64,000 bases of DNA from Gonocerus acuteangulatus. Lineage: Eukaryota; Arthropoda; Insecta; Hemiptera; Coreidae. The notes under the pieces are model-generated. The model was not told where the DNA came from and ran no database searches. It was given only the letters and a program-made list of their open reading frames with translations. Made by a program: the position numbers and the translations under genes. Positions 24,701-33,200 of this stretch are shown one piece after another (within the stretch, counting starts at the first letter, position 1; each line of letters opens with the position of its first letter). The DNA lies in contig OX328124.1 in NCBI GenBank assembly GCA_946811695.1, positions 24,606,626-24,670,625 on the forward strand, written 5' to 3'.

Positions 24701-27700
24701 CTTCTACTTCTCTATGCTCTAAATGTTAGAATTTTCATGCATGAAATGTCTGTTTTTTTTTTTTTTTGTTTTGTTAACAGAAAATAAATTAAAACAACCA
24801 ATAAATTTATTCAAAATATTTTACATTATTAGTGTGGTCTTTGTCAGAATAGCACAGACCCCTTTGAAACCTGTTGTTGTAAGATCTTTCTTCAATGACA
24901 TTTGTCAAGAATTAAGAAAGCGCAACAGAAAGTTCATTGTTGTAGGTAGTTATAGCAGGGTGATTATTTAAAATATTTAACCTGCCCCTTTTGTGTTAGA
25001 AAGATAATTTTTGGTTACATTCCTCTCCTGTGGCTCTTTCTGCCAGCCATCAAGATTTAACTTGAAACAAAGAAGATTATATCTTTAAAATTTTCCAAAA
25101 AAATTGTGAAAATCAAATAGCCTTTTAATGTTATTAACCTTCATGCACTCTCGCTAGACGGAGTCACATCCCCGCTCGCGTGGGCGGTCGTCTGACTGCC
25201 CAAGATTTTTCATCAATCTCTTGAAATTTTTTTTATTTTAAAGCGCAAATTTTCATAAAATATTGAAATAGGATCTCTCACACAATATTGTAAATTCATT
25301 TTTACCAAAATTATTTATTTATCAATGAAATTTACAAAGGAAAATAAAAACGGAAGCAAATGGTACTGCATTTCTTTTTACTGTCCTGAATTCGGGAGGA
25401 ATTTCTTTTTTTTTTTCATGGTAAAATAGTTTGACTGTTAGCAAAGAAAGAAATCATTTCTCGGATAGAAGAAAGTTTGTCCGCTGGTTGACATTCCAAT
25501 GTCGTGTTTAGGTTATCAGATCTCATAGCCTGTAGGAAAAATTAAACTCGATTTAGGCTGTAATTAGCTCGTAAAATCGTCAGACCAGTTCTATATCTGT
25601 TGAAATTTTCAGCAAAATTTGCACCAGTATAAATAATAGAGCACCTAATATTTCAGGATTTTTTGTTGGCCCAGAATCCCTATTGTCTACCTCAATGTTA
25701 TTGCTTCCTTCACCCAGTGTTTGACGTTCCAATTTTTTCCTTTCAATATAAATTTTCTTTGAAGTCGATGAAATTGAAAAATTATAGGGGAACAAGAAAA
25801 CAAAATACTTAAATTCTGAAGTAGACGGTTAGAAAAAAAAATTAGGTAAGAGCTCGCAAGGCGGAGAACTCAGCGCCGACCTGTTAGGACCTGAACTGAG
25901 AGGTGTGATTTAAGTGAACTTTTAGCGGGATCTTTCTCGAGAGAGTACAACTAGAGAATAGATGGCCCTCCCATCTCCTTCTTACCTTTGTGGAATAACG
26001 GAAATTACAAAAAGGCGGTAACCGCCCGTGCGAGCACAGGAAGGTTAAACATTTAAAATAGGGACATACTTGGTACAAAATGTAGCACATTTGAAATCAA
26101 TATACAAGTATTGTTTTGAATTTAACAACACATACATTCCAGACTGGAGAATTGCACGGAGATATGACTCAGCCACAGAGATTGGATGCATTACGAAGGT
26201 TCAGAGCTGAAGAGACAGATGTCCTGGTATCTACAGATCTTGCAGCTAGGGGATTGGACATCACTGGAGTTGCGACAGTAAGTAAATACTATCTTTATCC
26301 GCTACTCCTCATTGACGGATGATGCTGTTTGATCTTTTAGCACTTTCCTCTGAAGGAAAGTAGCTATTGAGGTTGAGCACTTGACAGAATTTTTGAAAAA
26401 TTTCTTCGAATCTTTATGGATCCTACCTAGTAGACACCAAAAATGACCAAAGTTAAATTTTATATTTATTGTAATGATATTACATTCACAAGAATTGTTT
26501 TAAATTCAAAGTAGCCATTGAGAGCTTGAAGAGCCCGCGCAAACTATAACACCTAATTTACGATAACATCGCATTATATACGATATAAATTTATAAAATT
26601 TATGGACCGTACTGACATACAATAGGTGTAAATTAAATGTACATTCAAGCAAACAATAAATTAATAAATTAAAATTACAGGATAATAATTATTATCTAAA
26701 TAAATTATAAACCGACAAGATACGGAATGAGGTGGGAGAAAGCATCGGCTTCTTCCCGCTAAAAACTTTCATTCCTTTCTACAACAGCGTACCGAGTACA
26801 TATTCCTTTCTATAGCAGCTTACTGAGTACATCAATTCTCTCATATGGCGTCTTCCCGAATACTTCGGATAGTGCCTGATTGCGTGTCTTGTATATGTGA
26901 TTTTATAGTCTGGTTTAAACAAGAGTATTGATAGTGAAGACCTGTCCTGCTGAGGAAGAAATTATTGGTGAAATTACTTAAGTGAAGAATAATTTTGACT
27001 TTTTTGGAAGACTCTACTCAATAAAAGGTAAGAGTTATTTCTTGTGGATTTTTATTTATTTATTATTTGTTTGATGAGATATTTAGATTGGTACTTGTAT
27101 GTCAGGACTGTTTGGGAATACATAATTGGTTTCTTTTTATTCACTCGGAACTGTTCATACCCTGAGATTAAGATACTCATTAATATTCATGACCAAATAA
27201 ATTGATTCATATTAAAATACAAATTAATCATTATAATTTTAAAATTAATAATTAAGTAGCAAATTAATTTATCATTATAATATAATTATCATTACATTAA
27301 ACGGCGACCCAACATGGCGCGTTCTTTAAAATAAATTATCTAAGTTATTTTTCTAACAATATATATGTATTAGCACTTTCCTCCGAAGGAAAGTAGCCAT
27401 TGAGGTTGAGCACATGACGGAATTTTTGAAAAATGTCTGCAAATTTTTATTGATCCTACCTAGTAGACATCGAAAATGACCCCTGTTCAAATTTATATCT
27501 ATATACTAGCTGACCCGGCGAACTTCGTATCGCCTAACAGTCGATTCTTTAACTTTCTTTAATACTTATTCTGCTATTCGGGACACTGGGTCAGCTAGTA
27601 AGATAAAAAAAGAAAGTTAATAAGTCAACAATTACATTATGTCGAAAAATAAAAATTATAAAACACTTAAAATTATTTTAATAGTCACTAAAAAATCACA

Positions 27701-29115
27701 ATGAAAATTATAATTTCAGATTTCTTATTATGATATTTTTTGTTTGATTACCTGGCGTGTTAACAAACAGAGGAGATGGTTTTCCAACACGGGAACAGGC
27801 AACATACAATTGACCATGTGAGAAACATGGGTTTGATTAATACCACAAACACTTAATGACTGCCCCTGGGATTTGTTTATTGTCAAACTGAGTTCATAGG
27901 TCCAATAGCAACACAGTTGTAGGCCCTGTAATCAATTGACAGCAGCTCGATTCAAACTTGCACCATTATTAGTCGAATGTGGTGCTTCACGGGTATGAAT
28001 TCTTTCATGTTCATTGCGATCTTCACTTACCTGGGCAGTACGATTAGATTGATAATTAATCTGATTCTTTACATTTCGGGTTCTTCTGCCTAAATTTGTC
28101 CGCCGTCTTATAGGAGGCATATTTAGTAAGTCACAAACACACAACACTTTAGTAATTTTATAGAAATTTATGGCTTATAGATTTAGTAATATTATGGATG
28201 CACAGCAAAGAGAAGTTTATATTTCAAGTGACATTTTACCACAGACAATTTACATTTTACCATAGACAATTTGTTTTAGAGTAATGTTACCATCGTATAA
28301 ATATTAACATTAATATATATATACGATACTAACGTCACTCCATTGTTTTGCCTTCCCAGAACCCCTAACACTTAAACTTTATGGTATGGTCTTAAAGTTC
28401 AAATTGACTTTTAAGTATTATTACGAATCTTTTGTATGGGAATATAGAAAAGTGGGTTCTTTTTTTACTTAGTTAACGCAAATATAAATTAATTTAAATT
28501 GCATTATTAACATGGGATTCTATTGTCACCTAGTGATTACATGTTCTTTTTTATTTAAATTTTAACGCCCATTATTATTAACTGAGAATTTTAGGATGGG
28601 TTATCTATAGGTTACCACCCTTTTCTAGCTAGGATAGGGCTGATGCCTTTTCTTTTTTCTAAAAAAAAGCCATCACCCTTAGTGGTAATCGAACCCACAA
28701 CCCTAGGCACGGAGAGTGTTTAGTGCTCATGCCTTAATACTCACGGCCACCGAGCGTCCACATGTTCTTATTATTACTGTTATAGTTATAAACTTAAATA
28801 AAAATGTATTTATTTTAAAACAATATAAACAAAGAGTGAATTTTTGCTTATACACAAATAACCTATTACGTTAACTGTTAAAAATATTATAATTGAGAAC
28901 ATATGTTTTTACTGAAAAATGAATTTGCATTAACAAAGTAAAAAAAGACCCGAAAAGTGTTTTTTTCTTTTCGACTTTTTCAGGAAATTGTTTAAATTTT
29001 TCTCTCTGTAAGAACCATTCTCATACTTCAAGGAATATTATAAAAAAAGGATTAGCGAAATCGCTTCAGCTGCTCTCGAGATTTGCGCTTAGCAACACAT
29101 TTAGCGATTCATTTT

Positions 29116-29177
<62 letters not shown>

Positions 29178-30251
29178 ATATATGTCCATTGACACGATAC
29201 AGGCCAGAGTTTTTTTTTTTTTTTTGCCATGAAACTTGGAATGTAGTATCCCCCCATCAAACGATTGTACGAGTTCGTTAACCAACAAAATCGATCCATC
29301 TGGAGGGGGGGGGGTTTACTCCAGAGACAAAGTAGTTATTTGCCAATACCAGTCGTAATGTTTGTTATATTTCAACGAAACTCGGTATTCGTTGTGGTCA
29401 ACTGAAGAGAAAAATGTGTTGTAAAAATAAACTAAATTGGTTAATTAGGAGGGGGGGGGGGTTTACCCTGGAGCCAAAGTAGTTATTTGCCAATACCAGT
29501 CGTAATTTTTATTATATTTCAACAAAACTCGGTATTTGTTGTGATCAACCAAAGAGAAAAATGTGTTGGAAAAATAAACTAAATTGAAACAAAGACAGCA
29601 TATGGTTGGGATTCGGCTAGGAGAAAAAAACGTCAGACCATCAGGAAGAAAAAGACCTCTCTTCCTGAAGGTCTGATGTTTTTTTCTCCTAGCCGAATCC
29701 CAACCATACCTTGTCTTCGTATCACTGCAACGGCTAACTATCTCCATCTCCACTATAAACTAAATTGGTTCATTAGGAGGGGGGGATTCACTCCGGACCC
29801 AAGTTACTAATTTGCTCATACCGGTCGTAATTTCTGTTGTATTGTTAGGGGGGGGGGATTCACTCCGGGCCCAAGTTACTAATTTGCTCATACCGGTCGT
29901 AATTTCTGTTGTATTGTTACGAAACTTTGTATACGTTCTGGCCATTATTATTATTAGGAAGCTACTGTTAAAATTTGAAGTTGATCGAGCAAAATTTTAA
30001 GATGCCAGAGTATCGTCCGATTTGAAAAACATAGTTTTGAGAAAACGACTTTATAGTTTTATGTTCTGAAATGTTCATTTTTTTCATACTTTCTTCTAAG
30101 ATAAATAAAAAGGGTTTTAATTTATTAATGGATTGATGGAAAACCCAAAAAAAACCTAACAATTAAAAAGGGCCCAATCGAAGCTCACTCAAAAAATTAT
30201 CTTCAAATCAGCATTGCATTCACCCGGCATCGTGATTTCACTCGGAAAATC

Positions 30252-30288
<37 letters not shown>

Positions 30289-33200
30289 GGCGCATCTACA
30301 ACTTGGCCATTAGCGCCGAAAGTCGTATTTGTTGTCAATTTAAACAAATTTTCTTCACATAAACACTCTTGGATATAATTTTTTATTTATAGTTAAGGAA
30401 GACTTTTAGCCATTTCCGCCTTCCGAGGAAATACACTCCTGTCATCTCTGATGTTATGAATGAAGGGTCATCATGAATGGATGGTTTATTTAACAGTAAT
30501 TTTTTATTTTTTATATGGCGCATCGACATCTGGCCCATTAGTGCCGACAAGCAAAAGGCAGGGAGGAATTTTTTCATTGAGCCGTGAGATAAGAAAATTC
30601 CTGCCGCTGGTGTGAATCGAACCCAACATTTCCTGCGTGTGAAATTAAGGTGTTAGCTAATAGACCACAAAATAAATGTGTATTTTTTGTTTATCTTTAT
30701 AAAATGAATGAATTTTAGGTAATTAACTTTGTGCTGCCAGTGACCCTTGAACACTACGTGCACAGAGTAGGACGTACTGCCCGTGCAGGACGAGCAGGAA
30801 TATCTGTGAGCCTTGCTGGTCAGAAGGAAAGGGCTCTCATCAAGAGTATACTGAAGAAATTCCAGGGGCAGACCCCCAAACTTAGGCTCATACCTCCAGG
30901 TAGTACACAATATATGTTATTCACTCCTTTTTTGTCTAAATGTGCCTCTATCTGAAATGTCCCATTGCTTGCTTGATACCTACTTCTTTTAAAGGTTATT
31001 TTACTGTTACAATCCATTTAATTGTTTATACTTTTGCCTTACTTCAATTTTCCTGAAATTTTACGATTTTCTTTCTTAGTTTCAAAGGATCCATTCTTTT
31101 GATGTACTCGAAGAATGGTTATCTTTGTTTTTGTTTTTTATGTCTGGCTGTATGACAGGTTATTCTTTTATTTCCTTATTATAGTAGAACGACAATTATC
31201 CGAATCGACTCCCTAAAGCACAAACGGGAAACATTAAACTAGTTTTTTCAGTTTACGTTTGTAGGTCTTTGATTTTTTATTGTGGTCTTAGGGGCCTGAT
31301 GGCTGTGAGTCTTAAGGCATGAGCACTTAACACTCCGTTCCAAGGGTCGTGGGTTTGATTCCCACTAGAGGTGGTGGCTTCTCTTTAGAAAAAAGAAAAG
31401 GCATCAGCCCTATCCTGGCTAGAGAAGGGTATTTACTTGTAGATGACCCGTCCTAAAATTTTCAGTTAATTATAACGAACGTTAAAATTTAAATAAATAA
31501 ATATTGTGGTCTATGTCATGATGAAATTTTCGCTTTTGAACTAAGATAAAACTTAGCTAAATAGTTTGTTTTTATAACTGATCTAGAGGTAAAGATAAGT
31601 AATTTTTTAGTGTGTATAATTTTTTTCAGTAATGTATTAATTAATTTGTGTTGAAAGCACATTGGAACATTAATAAATAATATTTTATGACATAATATTA
31701 TTGTTTCCTTTTATTACAATTGCATGTCCAATTATACAAATTTTCAATTATCCGAAGCGCACCCCCAGTCCTAATTAACCCTTAATTAGTGGTGTCGGGT
31801 CATATTGACCCGAATGTATTTGTTTATTCGACCTTTGCCCTTTGAAATCTTTTTATTTCAATAAATATTATTGTTTATTATTATTTCTTTAAATTACTTT
31901 ACCCCAAAAAAATCAATTTAAAGTTTGTTTCACTGGGACCCTGACACCATTAGTTATGGAAGAAAAAGCACGCCACTAATTAAGGGTTAATTTGGATAAT
32001 CGGTGTTCTACTGTACTTCGAAATCTGACGTTCATTTCTAATTCGGCCTAATATTTTTCAAACAATTTTCCTTTCTGCTTCCTACCTATTTAAATTGATG
32101 AAACCTCTTAATTTTTCACAGCCTAACTGTGATTTCATAGTTTGGAATACACAATAAGTGGTGGTTGCTGTATGTTTTTTTTTTTTTTTTTTGTTTTTCA
32201 TTTAATCATATCATTTCATCATATTCATATTATGTTTCTCTATTACAGAAATCCTTAATAAGTATAGGGCTAAAGTTGAAGCTCTGGAGGAGAAAATAAA
32301 AAGCGTTCTCGAGGAAGAGTGGTCTGAGAAAGCATTGAAGAAGGCCGAAGCCGAAGCAGAAAAAGCTGATAAGTATCTGAAGGGCGAGACTAAGGAGAAA
32401 CGAGAATGGTTTCAAACTCATAAGGAGAGAGAGGAAGAAAAAGGTGTTAAAAATCATTAGTTATTATTATTTTTTTAAGAGGGGGGGGGGGTTCTTAGTC
32501 AGTATAACATAACATAACCATTATCCTGTACCTTCGTTGTCTAACTTCTTACCCTCATTTGTATTGCTAAATGGCTGCTGTACCCAACTTTGACGGAATA
32601 AAAATAATAATGTTTATTTTTTTATATTAAATGAAATACAAATCAATTTTCACAACATTATATGGCAACACTGAACACCCAATTTTGGTTACATTACTTA
32701 AAGTAATCTTAAAATAAAATACAAAAAATAAACAACAAAGTTATTTAGACCTGTTCAATTATTTATCTTAAATTGACTAATAATGGATTAGGTTTTCTTT
32801 TCTTTTTTTTCATTACATAATATTTTGAATAGAAAAAAAACACAATGTAATTATTTAAATAACAATAAGCCATATATAAATACCAAAACCTAATTAGTAA
32901 TTATACTAAAATGGTCTTATTCGATACTTTATTTAAGGCATTTTCGGCTATTCTAAAGGTGTTGCAACAAGCCGTATCATCCACATCGGAAGAACAAAGA
33001 ATCGAATCTGAAACACAAGATTTTTCATATTCGACTGTTTGACATAATAGGGACGATATATAGAACAATTATTTTTCCATCCTGTTAAGAACGCTCAATA
33101 GCCTATTTGGTTAATTTTTTCCCCGAAAAGGTGTTAAATTTAAATTACAATGAATGTGTATAGTCATACAATTATACTGTTACTTAAGTTTAAATTCAAA

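Larger units (their letters stand above)
27507..29121 (-). mobile_element. Helentron-like rolling-circle element, degenerate copy 2
   Basis: On the - strand the 5' end lies at about 29121 (AAAAATGAATCGCTAAATGTG) and the 3' foldback at 27507-27600 (CTAGCTGACCCGGCG pairing with CACTGGGTCAGCTAG). It parallels copy 1 at 12133-14149 and carries a PIF1 remnant and a SINE-B insertion. Confidence 0.78.
31182..32013. mobile_element. pogo/Tigger-like element carrying two nested insertions
   Basis: The ends TAGTAGAACGACAATTATCC and the reversed CAGTAGAACACCGATTATCC are inverted repeats flanked by TA (31180-31181, 32014-32015). Inside are SINE-B at 31288-31503 and a piggyBac-like MITE at 31779-31986. 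Confidence 0.75.
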
